DNA of 64,000 bases from SLRI01 sp036796215 (GTDB lineage: Bacteria; Pseudomonadota; Alphaproteobacteria; Geminicoccales; Geminicoccaceae), in contig DAIRDJ010000003.1 of NCBI GenBank assembly GCA_036796215.1, positions 1-64,000 of the forward strand, read 5' to 3'. Each line of letters starts with the position of its first letter. Position 1 is the stretch's first letter. Below the pieces are notes generated by a model that saw nothing but the letters and a program-made list of their open reading frames with translations, did no database searches and was not told where the DNA came from. Shown one piece after another: positions 8,190 to 15,748 of this stretch. Position numbers and translations under genes: made by a program.

Positions 8190-9041
8190 TCATCCCCTTG
8201 GCTGGTGACCGGCCAGAGGCCTGGTCTTTGTGAGGTGGTCGAAAGCCATCAGGTCTTCGAGCAATCGGCCGAGCTTGTCGAGAGGCACCATGTTGGGGCC
8301 GTCGCTCAGGGCGTTGTCGGGGTCGTCGTGGGTCTCGATGAACACGGCTGCCACACCAATCGCGACCGCGGCCCGCGCCAGCACGGGCACGTACTCGCGC
8401 TGGCCGCCACTTCGGCCGCCGAGGCCGCCCGGCTGCTGGACGGAATGGGTGGCATCGAAGACCACGGGCCAGCCGCTGGCCGCGAGCTGCGGCAAGGCGC
8501 GCATGTCGGAGACCAGCGTGTTGTAGCCGAAGGAGGCGCCGCGCTCGGTCACCAGGACCCGCTTCGCGCCGAATTCCTCGAGCTTGGCGGTCACGTTGGC
8601 CATGTCCCAGGGGGCGAGGAATTGGCCCTTCTTGACGTTGACGGCGGCCCCGGTTGCAGCGGCGGCGCGCAACAGGTCGGTCTGGCGGCAGAGGAAGGCC
8701 GGGATCTGCAGGATGTCGACGACCGCGGCAACGGGCGCGCATTGGCCGCTCTCGTGGATGTCGGTGAGCACGGGGCAGCCGAAGCGCTCCTTGACCTCGG
8801 CCAGGATCGCCACGCCTTCGGCGAGGCCGACGCCTCGGGCGCTGCCGGCGCTGGTGCGGTTGGCCTTGTCGAACGAGCTCTTGAAGACGAAGGGCAGGAC
8901 GAGCCCGGTCGTCAGCGCGACCAGGCGCTCGGCCATCATCAGGGTGTGCGCCCGGCTTTCGATGGCGCAGGGGCCGGCGATCAGGACGAGCGGGCGATCC
9001 TGGGCGAAGGTGACGTTGCCGACCGCGACGGCGTGGGGCAT
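8190..9041 (-). CDS. kdsA: 3-deoxy-8-phosphooctulonate (KDO-8-phosphate) synthase
   Basis: Condenses arabinose-5-phosphate with phosphoenolpyruvate to make KDO-8-phosphate for the lipopolysaccharide inner core (283 residues). Recognised by the TIM-barrel motifs LIAGPCAIES, FKSSFDKANR, VLTDIHE, RQTDLL and FDATHSVQQPGG. Its presence shows that the organism retains KDO synthesis, which matters when judging the odd LpxC-like protein encoded at 14.5 kb. The ATG at 9041 lies 13 bp after the pyrG stop. Confidence 0.97.
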   Translation of the reverse strand: MPHAVAVGNVTFAQDRPLVLIAGPCAIESRAHTLMMAERLVALTTGLVLPFVFKSSFDKANRTSAGSARGVGLAEGVAILAEVKERFGCPVLTDIHESGQCAPVAAVVDILQIPAFLCRQTDLLRAAAATGAAVNVKKGQFLAPWDMANVTAKLEEFGAKRVLVTERGASFGYNTLVSDMRALPQLAASGWPVVFDATHSVQQPGGLGGRSGGQREYVPVLARAAVAIGVAAVFIETHDDPDNALSDGPNMVPLDKLGRLLEDLMAFDHLTKTRPLAGHQPRG

Positions 9042-9054
9042 CGGCTCTTTGTCC

Positions 9055-10683
9055 TCAGACCAGGATGGATTGTGCCCGGGCGGCGCGCACGAAGTCGGCA
9101 AAGAGCGGGTGCGGCCGCATCGGCTGCGAGCGGAGTTCGGGGTGGAACTGCACGCCGACGAACCAGGGATGGCCCGGCAGCTCGACGATCTCGGGCAGCC
9201 GGCCGTCGGGCGACATGCCGGAAAAGCGCAGGCCCGCGGCCTCGAGGCGTGCCTTGTAGTCGCTGTCGACCTCGTAGCGGTGACGGTGCCGCTCGAAGAT
9301 CGAGGCCGCACCGTAGATCCGGCGGACGAGGCTGCCGTCCTCCAGCACGCACGGGTAGTCGCCGAGCCGCATGGTGCCGCCCATGTCGTCGGTCGGCTTG
9401 CGCCGTTCGATGTCGCCCTCGCGCTGCCACTCGGTCATCAAGCCGACGACCGGGTGCGCCGCCGGGCCGAACTCGGTCGAGTTGGCCCCCGGGATGCCGG
9501 CCAGGTTGCGTGCCGCCTCGATGCAGGCGAGCTGCATGCCGAAGCAGATGCCGAAGAACGGCAGGCCGCGGGTCCGCGCATAGGTGACGGCCGCGATCTT
9601 GCCCTCGGCACCCCGCTCGCCGAAGCCGCCCGGGACGAGGATCGCGTTCACCCCCTGCAGCCGGTCGGAGGCATCGACGGCGACGAAATGCTCGGCGTCG
9701 ATCCAGTCGAGCTCGACCCGGACATTGTTGGCGATGCCGCCGTGGGTGAGCGCCTCGTTCAGGCTTTTGTAGGCGTCCTTGTGGTCGGTGTACTTGCCGA
9801 CGACGGCGACCTTGACCACCCCTTCCGGCCGCTTCACCCGGTTGACGATGTCGTACCAGGCGGAGAGGTCGGGCTCGGGGCCCGCCGGCAGGCCCAGGGC
9901 CTCGATCAGCCGGTTGTCGAGCCCTTCGGCGTGGTAGCTGATCGGCACTTCGTAGATGGTCTCGGCATCGTAGGCCGGGATCACCGCATCGACCCGGACG
10001 GAGCATTGCAGGGCAATCTTGCGCCGCGCCTCGGACGTCAGCTCGAGCTCGGAGCGGCAGAGCAGGATGTCGGGCTGGATCCCGATCGCCCGAAGCTCGC
10101 GGACCGAATGCTGGGTGGGCTTGGTCTTCAACTCGCCCGCCGACTTGATGTAGGGCACAAGCGTGACGTGGAGGAAGGCGACCTCGCCTCGGGGCAGCTC
10201 GTTGGCGAGCTGGCGGATGGCTTCCAGAAAGGGCAGGCCCTCGATATCGCCCACCGTGCCGCCGATCTCGCAGAGCACGATGTCGGCATCGGCCACGTCC
10301 TTCAGGATCACCTCCTTGATCGTGTCGGTGACGTGCGGCACGACCTGGACGGTGCCGCCCAAGAAATCGCCGTGCCGCTCGCGGGTGAGCACCGTCCAGT
10401 AGATTCGGCCGGCGGAAACACTGTCCGACGCCCGGGCCGGCACGCCGGTGAAGCGCTCGTAATGGCCGAGGTCGAGGTCTGTCTCCGCCCCGTCCGCGGT
10501 GACGAACACTTCGCCGTGCTGGTAGGGCGACATCGTGCCGGGGTCGACGTTGAGGTAGGGGTCGAGCTTGCGCAACCGGACTTTGTAGCCTCGCAGTTGC
10601 AGGAGTGAACCGAGCGCTGCCGCGGCAAGGCCCTTGCCGAGGGAGGAAACGACACCGCCGGTGATAAAGACGAAGCGAGGCAT
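9055..10683 (-). CDS. pyrG: CTP synthase
   Basis: Amidates UTP to CTP using glutamine and ATP (542 residues). The N-terminal amidoligase domain starts FITGGVVSSLGKG. The C-terminal class I glutamine amidotransferase domain has the nucleophile Cys in FFGICFGMQLA and the His-Glu pair in GVQFHPEL. The start is the ATG at 10683; a TTG one codon upstream is a less likely alternative. It lies downstream of secG, in the same order as in many alphaproteobacteria. Confidence 0.98.
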   Translation of the reverse strand: MPRFVFITGGVVSSLGKGLAAAALGSLLQLRGYKVRLRKLDPYLNVDPGTMSPYQHGEVFVTADGAETDLDLGHYERFTGVPARASDSVSAGRIYWTVLTRERHGDFLGGTVQVVPHVTDTIKEVILKDVADADIVLCEIGGTVGDIEGLPFLEAIRQLANELPRGEVAFLHVTLVPYIKSAGELKTKPTQHSVRELRAIGIQPDILLCRSELELTSEARRKIALQCSVRVDAVIPAYDAETIYEVPISYHAEGLDNRLIEALGLPAGPEPDLSAWYDIVNRVKRPEGVVKVAVVGKYTDHKDAYKSLNEALTHGGIANNVRVELDWIDAEHFVAVDASDRLQGVNAILVPGGFGERGAEGKIAAVTYARTRGLPFFGICFGMQLACIEAARNLAGIPGANSTEFGPAAHPVVGLMTEWQREGDIERRKPTDDMGGTMRLGDYPCVLEDGSLVRRIYGAASIFERHRHRYEVDSDYKARLEAAGLRFSGMSPDGRLPEIVELPGHPWFVGVQFHPELRSQPMRPHPLFADFVRAARAQSILV

Positions 10684-10768
10684 CAAGAGGTTCTATCCAT
10701 GCTCACGCCCACGAGGGCAAGCCGGAAAGCGGCGCACGCGGCAGCGGCACGCCGAGCGTGGCCGGCGT

Positions 10769-10792
10769 GCCAGGATCTCCTGCATGCCTGGC
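10769..10792 (-). terminator. Hairpin after secG
   Basis: GCCAGG and CCTGGC form a 6-bp stem around a 12-nt loop, one base after the secG stop. There is no T-run, so this is at best a weak or Rho-assisted terminator or a transcript-end stabiliser before pyrG. Confidence 0.3.
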
Positions 10793-10793
10793 C

Positions 10794-11141
10794 TCAGTCG
10801 GCGAGCGGGGCGGACGGAACGGCGGGCTCGGCCGGGGTCGCGGGTGCGGCCGGGGTCTCGAGCGGCAGCGCGTCGAAGGGGTTCGGCCCATCGAGGATCG
10901 AGGTGGGTCCCTGGCTGCCGCTCGCCATGATGGCCAAGAGCAGGCTCATCACCATGAAGGCCGCGGCCAGGATCGCGGTCGTCCGGGTCAACAGATTGGC
11001 GGTGCCGCGGCCGCTCATCATGCCACCCATCGTGGTGCCGCCGAGCCCGCCCAGCGCACCGCCTTCGCTGCGCTGCACGAGCACGACGCCGACGAGGGCG
11101 AGGGCGATGAGCAGGTGGATGACGAGGAAGATCGAGGTCAT
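10794..11141 (-). CDS. secG: Preprotein translocase subunit SecG
   Basis: Auxiliary subunit of the SecYEG translocon (115 residues). There are two transmembrane segments, residues 3-22 (IFLVIHLLIALALVGVVLVQ) and about 57-77. The conserved cytoplasmic loop between them has the SecG signature QRSEGGALGG...GRGTANLLTRTT. The Ala/Pro-rich C-terminal tail is typical of alphaproteobacterial SecG. It lies between tpiA and pyrG, a conserved neighbourhood. Confidence 0.94.
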   Translation of the reverse strand: MTSIFLVIHLLIALALVGVVLVQRSEGGALGGLGGTTMGGMMSGRGTANLLTRTTAILAAAFMVMSLLLAIMASGSQGPTSILDGPNPFDALPLETPAAPATPAEPAVPSAPLAD

Positions 11142-11171
11142 GGGTCCTATCTCAGGTGCCGGAAGCCGGAA

Positions 11172-11924
11172 TCAAGCCCCGCCGCCGGCCGTGTAGATGC
11201 TCCAGAAGCCGTCGGCATCGAGGCTCGCCCCGCCGACGAGCGCCCCGTCGACAGCGGCAATCGCCATGATGTCGGCGGCGTTCTCGGCCTTGACCGAGCC
11301 GCCATAGAGGAGGGCCACCTCGGCCCCGTCGGCGACGCAATCGGCCATCAGGGCGCGGAGCCGGGCATGGGTCTCCTTGATCTCGTCGAGGCTCGGTGTA
11401 CGGCCGGTGCCGATCGCCCAGACGGGCTCGTAGGCGACGACCAGGTTCTCGGGTGTCGCGCCTGCCGGCAGGCTGCCGTCGAGCTGGCGGGTCAAGACAC
11501 CATCGCGTTCGCCCGCGAGGTATTCGGCCTCGGTCTCGCCGATGCAAAGCACGACCAGGAGGCCCTGGGCGAGGGCCGCCTCGGCCTTGGCCTTGACCAG
11601 GGCGTCGTCCTCGCCGAGCCCGTGGCGGCGCTCGGAATGGCCGACGATCACGGCTGTGGCGCCCACATCCTTCAGCATCGCCGCACTGATCGAGCCGGTA
11701 AAGGCACCGCTCTCGGCGTGGTGGCAATCCTGGCCTCCGACCACGATACGGCTCGCGTCGAGCCGTTGGGCCACAGGGCCGATCAGGGTTGCCGGTGGGA
11801 ACACGCCGAGCGTGCCCGTCGGGTGGGCAGCACGAGCCGCGAGCCTGCCGACCAGGGCCAGACCATCGGCCTTGAGCCCGTTCATTTTCCAATTGCCGAG
11901 CACCACCGGCCGCGCCAGAGGCAT
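11172..11924 (-). CDS. tpiA: Triosephosphate isomerase
   Basis: Interconverts dihydroxyacetone phosphate and glyceraldehyde-3-phosphate (250 residues). Catalytic motifs are present: NWKMNG (Lys), VIVGHSERR (His), and VVAYEPVWAIGTG (catalytic Glu). The phosphate-binding LLYGGSVK is also intact. The ATG at 11924 begins the family-typical MPLARPVVLGNWKMN. It is divergently transcribed from the SurA/PpiD-type foldase, and a plausible promoter lies in the shared 175-bp intergenic region. Confidence 0.98.
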   Translation of the reverse strand: MPLARPVVLGNWKMNGLKADGLALVGRLAARAAHPTGTLGVFPPATLIGPVAQRLDASRIVVGGQDCHHAESGAFTGSISAAMLKDVGATAVIVGHSERRHGLGEDDALVKAKAEAALAQGLLVVLCIGETEAEYLAGERDGVLTRQLDGSLPAGATPENLVVAYEPVWAIGTGRTPSLDEIKETHARLRALMADCVADGAEVALLYGGSVKAENAADIMAIAAVDGALVGGASLDADGFWSIYTAGGGA

Positions 11925-11959
11925 CGTCCACCTCGTCTCGATGTCATGAAGTTGCCGGG

Positions 11960-11988
11960 CCTTAACACATTCGTTGGGGCCTGTCCAA
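11960..11988 (-). promoter_or_regulatory. Candidate sigma-70 promoter for tpiA
   Basis: On the minus strand TTGGAC (11988-11983), a 17-bp spacer and TTAAGG (11965-11960) lie about 36 bp before the tpiA start. The -35 is good and the -10 is mediocre. This would drive tpiA and probably secG-pyrG-kdsA-eno. Confidence 0.35.
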
Positions 11989-12099
11989 GCCGACGGCGAT
12001 TGCGGTTCGCCTGGCCAGGCAATAGGTATAGCGCGCGTGCTGCCGCGGCTCGGCGGTGGCACGGTCGCGATCGACACCTCCCCGTCAAAAGGGCCCAAC

Positions 12100-13989
12100 A
12101 TGCTCGATGCCATGCGCAAGCGCGCCAGCAGCTGGTTCGTCCGCGCTCTTCTCGTGGTGCTGATCGTCAGCTTCGCCGTCTGGGGCATCGGCGATCTCTT
12201 CATGGGCCGCCAGGACGTCGAGATCGCCGCCACCGTGGGCGACATCGAGGTGCCGCTGCGCGAGGTCGAGCGGGCCTTCGAGAACGACCGGCAGCTGCTG
12301 CAGGAGCAGATCGGCACGACGCTCACCCGTGAGCAGGCAGCCGCGATGGGACTCTTGAACCGGGCGGTGCAGAGCGTGGTGGCGCGGGCACTCGTCGACC
12401 AGCACCGGCTCGACATGGGGCTCGGGGTCGCCGATGCCGAGGTCGCGAACGCCATTCGCCAGGACCCATTCTTCCAGTCGGCGGGTGACTTCGACCGGTT
12501 CCGCTTCGAGAGCTTCCTGCGCTCGGCCGGCCTGAGCGAAGCGCAGTTCGTGGAATCGATGCGCCGCGACATCGGCCGCAATCGGGTCCTCGACACCTTC
12601 TCGGCCCTGGTCGAACCTCCTGCCCCGCTGGTCGAGCGGCTGGGCGCCTATCGGGGCGAGGCGCGGGCGGCCACCGTGCTTGTCGTGCCGCGCGCCGAGA
12701 TGGTCGTGGGCGAGCCCGACGAGGCGGCGTTGCGCGCCCTGCTCGAGGCGGAGGCCGGGCGTTTCACCGCACCCGAGTTCCGCGACGTCAGCCTGGTCAC
12801 GATCTCGACCGAGGACATCCTCGACGAGATCGAGGTCGACGAGGCCCGGCTGCGCGAGGAGTACGCGGCCAGGCTCGATTTCTACACCCAAGACGAGCGC
12901 CGCCGGGTCGGCCAGCTGCTCGCGAGCGACCAGGCGGTCATCGAGGCGGCGCGGGCGGCGCTCGACGAGGGTGCGGTCTTCGCCGACCTCGCGACCGAGC
13001 TCGCCGATCGGGGGCTCACCTATTCCACGCTCGGGCCGACGACGGCGGCCGATCTGCCGCCCGAGTTCGCCGACGCCATCTTCGCGCTCGACGAGGGTGC
13101 GGTCAGTGCGCCGGTCGAGAGTCTCTTCGGCTGGCATCTCTTTCGGGTGATCGGGATTGAGCCCGAGGCGGTCCAGTCGTTCGAGGCGGTGCAGGACGAC
13201 ATCCACCGCGACCTCGCCCTCGACCGGGCGATCGACCAGTTGCCGGAGCTCGCGGCAGCCCTCGATGACGGCATCGCCGCGGGCGAGAGCCTGGAGGATG
13301 CGGCAGCAGCCGTCGGCCTCGAGGTGACACGGTTCGCGGCGATCGACGCGCAGGGTCGCGGGCCCGACGGGCAAAGCCTGCGCGAGGCGCCATCGTCGGA
13401 CATTCTCGCCCAGATCTTCGCCGGACCCGTGGGCGAGACCTCGCTGCTCGAGGAGACCCCCGCCGGCACCTTCTACATCTTCCGCGTCGACGCGGTTCAG
13501 GAGCCGGCACGGTGGCCGCTCGAGGAGGTCCGGGACGCGGTGGCCGAGCTCTGGTACGCGCGCGCGCAGGACCGGGCGGCGGCCGAGCGGGCCCAGGCGA
13601 TCATGCTCGATGCCAGGGCCGGGCGCACGCTCGAGGCGATCGCCGCCGAACTCGGTGGCGAGGTCAGCTTGCGCTCGACCGAGCCCGTGACGCGCAGCTC
13701 GACTGGTACGGAAGTCGGGCTCACGGCCGAGGCGGTCGCCGCCATGTTCGACACGCGCGAGGGCGAGCTCGCCGCTGAGCCCGTGGCGACCGAGGAGGGC
13801 CAGGCGATCCTGCGCACCGACCGCGTGATCGTGCCGGAGGCGAGCGAGGCCCTGGCGATGGCCGATGAGCTGCGCATGGCGATGCGCAACGATCTTTTGG
13901 CCCAGTACGAGACGGCCCTGCGCAATCGCTATCCCGTCGAGGTCAACAACGCCGCGATCGCCAGCCTGTTCCCGGCCGAGACCTTCTGA
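12100..13989 (+). CDS. Periplasmic peptidyl-prolyl isomerase/foldase, SurA-PpiD type
   Basis: A membrane-anchored chaperone (629 residues). A short cytoplasmic N-terminus is followed by one transmembrane segment (about residues 13-32, WFVRALLVVLIVSFAVWGIG), then a SurA-like N-terminal chaperone region (about 40-170), a parvulin PPIC region (roughly 250-370, including the conserved GWHLFRV), and a further C-terminal chaperone-like domain. It assists folding of exported outer-membrane proteins. The ATG at 12100 starts MLDAMRKRASSWFVRA, typical for this family. The gene is divergent from tpiA. In many relatives it is followed by trpE; here it is followed by decayed sequence. Confidence 0.9.
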   Translation: MLDAMRKRASSWFVRALLVVLIVSFAVWGIGDLFMGRQDVEIAATVGDIEVPLREVERAFENDRQLLQEQIGTTLTREQAAAMGLLNRAVQSVVARALVDQHRLDMGLGVADAEVANAIRQDPFFQSAGDFDRFRFESFLRSAGLSEAQFVESMRRDIGRNRVLDTFSALVEPPAPLVERLGAYRGEARAATVLVVPRAEMVVGEPDEAALRALLEAEAGRFTAPEFRDVSLVTISTEDILDEIEVDEARLREEYAARLDFYTQDERRRVGQLLASDQAVIEAARAALDEGAVFADLATELADRGLTYSTLGPTTAADLPPEFADAIFALDEGAVSAPVESLFGWHLFRVIGIEPEAVQSFEAVQDDIHRDLALDRAIDQLPELAAALDDGIAAGESLEDAAAAVGLEVTRFAAIDAQGRGPDGQSLREAPSSDILAQIFAGPVGETSLLEETPAGTFYIFRVDAVQEPARWPLEEVRDAVAELWYARAQDRAAAERAQAIMLDARAGRTLEAIAAELGGEVSLRSTEPVTRSSTGTEVGLTAEAVAAMFDTREGELAAEPVATEEGQAILRTDRVIVPEASEALAMADELRMAMRNDLLAQYETALRNRYPVEVNNAAIASLFPAETF

Positions 13990-14045
13990 GCCGGATCAGC
14001 GCGGGCCAGGTTCGATCAGCGCGGAGCGGGGCGGGGGCGGTTCGG

Positions 14046-14308
14046 TCACCCGGCAAAGAGCAGCGTCTGCAGCGAGTCGAGCCGGGCCTGGACACTGCCG
14101 AGCTCGGCGTCGAGCCGATAGCCGTAGCAGCCCGCGGCAGGAGGCCGAGGCCGAGCAGGATGCTCGGGGCGAAGATCGAGGCCAAGAGGATCTGGGTGCC
14201 TCGACTGAGCGAGACGATGCGGCCGCCGCCGGCATCACGTCCTTAGAACTGCCGGTCGACGAACAACTCTCTCCAGCGCCGCCGGCCCCGCGTGCGCTCG
14301 TCCGCCAT
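14046..14308 (-). pseudogene. Remnant of a membrane-anchored protein, possibly the N-terminus of an M23-type peptidase
   Basis: Reading the minus strand from the ATG at 14308 gives MADERTRGRRRWRELFVDRQ plus F, then an in-frame TAA (14245-14243). The same frame continues with GGGRIVSLSRGTQILLASIF and a transmembrane-like segment. After a frameshift near 14115 it continues as GYGYRLDAELGSVQARLDSL and ends at TGA 14046. A basic stretch, an FVDRQF-like motif, a beta segment, a membrane helix and a coiled-coil-like start resemble the N-terminus of some alphaproteobacterial M23 metallopeptidases; this resemblance is from memory and tentative. No peptidase domain remains. One stop and one shift make it a pseudogene unless they are sequencing errors. 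Confidence 0.5.
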
Positions 14309-14371
14309 GCCGACGGGATCGCCCTCCAGGTCGCTCGCTCCTGGTCGTTGGCTGCGCTGCGGTCGCCTCGG

Positions 14372-14515
14372 TCAGCCGAAGCGGCAGGGCAGCCAGCAGC
14401 TGCGCTCCCATACCATGACCGGCGCGGAAAAGAGCAAGAACACCGCCGCGCCGGCCAGTGAAGTCAGGCGCGGGCCAGCAAGTATCAATTCATGATCGAG
14501 CCTGCCGCCCGCCAT
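14372..14515 (-). CDS. Small hypothetical membrane ORF, doubtful
   Basis: A 47-codon reading frame starting at ATG 14515, just after the lpxC stop. It contains one hydrophobic segment (LTSLAGAAVFLLFSAPVMVW) and ends in a Cys/Arg-rich tail. The upstream AAGGGG directly abuts the ATG, which is too close for good initiation. It may be another decayed fragment in the 13990-14535 interval rather than a working gene. No family is recognised. Confidence 0.2.
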   Translation of the reverse strand: MAGGRLDHELILAGPRLTSLAGAAVFLLFSAPVMVWERSCWLPCRFG

Positions 14516-14535
14516 CCCCTTGCGGTGGCAACGGC

Positions 14536-15501
14536 TCAGGCTTGCGTCGCGGCGAGCGGGTCGAGGGCCGGGGTGACGAGGCTCGCCGGCCGCCGCGTGC
14601 CGCACTGGCGGAGCAGTCGGGCGAGCAGCGCGTGGCTCGTCCCCCTGGTCGAAAGCTCGACCGCGGGCAGGCCGCCGAGCAGGGCCAAGGCACCGAGCGC
14701 CACGAGATTGGCGTGGCGGGCGGGCTCGTCGGCGAAGCGGAGCCCGCCCGGGTTGCGTGGGCCGGCCTCGTCCAGGATCAGCGTGTTCTCGAGCGAGACG
14801 CCGCGCATCAGCCCGCGTGCCTGGGCGACCTCGATCGCCGCCGTGGTCAAGGGCTGACGCGCAGCGGCGAGGTCATGGCGCAGGGCTTCGGCCGTGAGGG
14901 CCACCGCGTGGCGGGCGGGACCGAAGGCGGCTTCGGGCATCTCGCCGAGATCGGCGTCCAGCCTGCCGTGGCTCGCGGGTCGGAGCCGAACCGTGCGCTC
15001 ACCGAGGCTCAGGTCGAGGGGGGACAGCGTCGGGCAGGCTGCCCTTGGGGTGTCCTGCGCGATCGCCCCGGCGCACTCGATCAAGAAGACGAAGGGCTGA
15101 GCGCTGCCGTCCATGGCCGGCAGTTCGGGGCCGCTCACCTCGACGAGCGCGTTGTCGATCCCGGTCATGGCCAGGGCCGCGGTGACATGCTCGATGCCGA
15201 CGATGCGCGTGCCGTCGCCGTCGCTGAGGACCAGGGCGTGGTCGGCGACGACCAGGTTCTCGGGGCAGGCGCGCAAGGTGGCACTGCCGGGGCGGTCGCT
15301 GCGCCTGAAACGCACGCCGCTGCCCGCCCTGGCCGGCTGCAGGGTGAGGCCGACGCGCACGCCCGAGTGGCGGCCGACGCCGACGCAGCTGATGGCGTGG
15401 CCGAGGGTGCGCTGGACGGCACCCGGCGCATGCGCCGGTGCTTCGGGCGTCACGGCGGTGGCCGCCGCGATCGGGGTCGATGATGAGGTGGTGTCGTGCA
15501 T
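14536..15501 (-). CDS. lpxC: LpxC-like protein (UDP-3-O-acyl-GlcNAc deacetylase family) with degenerate active site
   Basis: Family member of 321 residues at the canonical position after ftsZ. LpxC deacetylates UDP-3-O-acyl-GlcNAc, the committed step of lipid A synthesis. The two-domain fold is recognisable: VGRHSG (usual VGLHSG), GIEHVTAAL with E104 and H105 matching catalytic Glu78 and zinc-ligand His79 of E. coli, MDGSAQPFVFL, SLENTLILD and GLRFADE. In the third metal motif, where E. coli has RHKMLDAIGD, this protein reads RHANLVALGA. The His (H263) remains, but the zinc-ligand Asp is Val267, the Lys is Ala264 and the second Asp is Ala271. The usual RTFGF is RQPLT. H290 (E. coli His265) is kept. 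It may be inactive, repurposed, or backed up by another lpxC elsewhere. The start ATG 15501 follows an upstream 20-residue extension I excluded. Confidence 0.82.
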   Translation of the reverse strand: MHDTTSSSTPIAAATAVTPEAPAHAPGAVQRTLGHAISCVGVGRHSGVRVGLTLQPARAGSGVRFRRSDRPGSATLRACPENLVVADHALVLSDGDGTRIVGIEHVTAALAMTGIDNALVEVSGPELPAMDGSAQPFVFLIECAGAIAQDTPRAACPTLSPLDLSLGERTVRLRPASHGRLDADLGEMPEAAFGPARHAVALTAEALRHDLAAARQPLTTAAIEVAQARGLMRGVSLENTLILDEAGPRNPGGLRFADEPARHANLVALGALALLGGLPAVELSTRGTSHALLARLLRQCGTRRPASLVTPALDPLAATQA

Positions 15502-15629
15502 AGGGCCCGCTCCGGATAGCTCGTGCGCCGCGGCACGTTGCACGCGCGCCACAGCCAATAGTCAGCGGTGCCGTTCCCCGTGCTCTTCTCGCCACATAGT
15601 CTGGTGCCGCTTGAGCGCACCATCCGGCG

Positions 15630-15682
15630 AAAAAAAGTTGGTTTCCCCGCCTCCGGTGCTCATACCATCGAACGGGGAAACC
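15630..15682 (-). terminator. Strong intrinsic terminator ending the dcw operon
   Basis: On the minus strand GGTTTCCCCG (15682-15673) and CGGGGAAACC (15649-15640) form a perfect 10-bp stem around a 23-nt loop. Three bases later come seven Ts (15636-15630). This is a classic Rho-independent terminator about 65 bp after the ftsZ stop. It separates ftsZ transcription from the LpxC-like gene, whose promoter must lie in the remaining 130 bp. Confidence 0.82.
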
Positions 15683-15700
15683 GAAAAGTTATTTTTTACT

Positions 15701-15748
15701 GCCTGTTAGGAGGAGACTTGAAACCAGCCTCTCAACAGGCGCGTTTTT
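15701..15748 (+). terminator. Hairpin with T-run, plus orientation
   Basis: GCCTGTT (15701-15707) and AACAGGC (15734-15740) form a 7-bp stem with a 26-nt loop. On the plus strand it is followed by GCG and five Ts, the last of which belong to the ftsZ stop codon. No plus-strand gene precedes it. It could block antisense transcription into ftsZ or simply add to the ftsZ transcript end. Confidence 0.35.

Noticed and set aside
8584..10608. Long plus-strand frame opposite pyrG and kdsA
   Set aside because: Same reason: no domain, biased composition, and it runs across two real genes and their boundary.
12085..13374. A 429-codon minus-strand frame opposite the SurA/PpiD-type gene
   Set aside because: It is a compositional shadow with no domain; the plus-strand foldase has clear signal, membrane and PPIC features.
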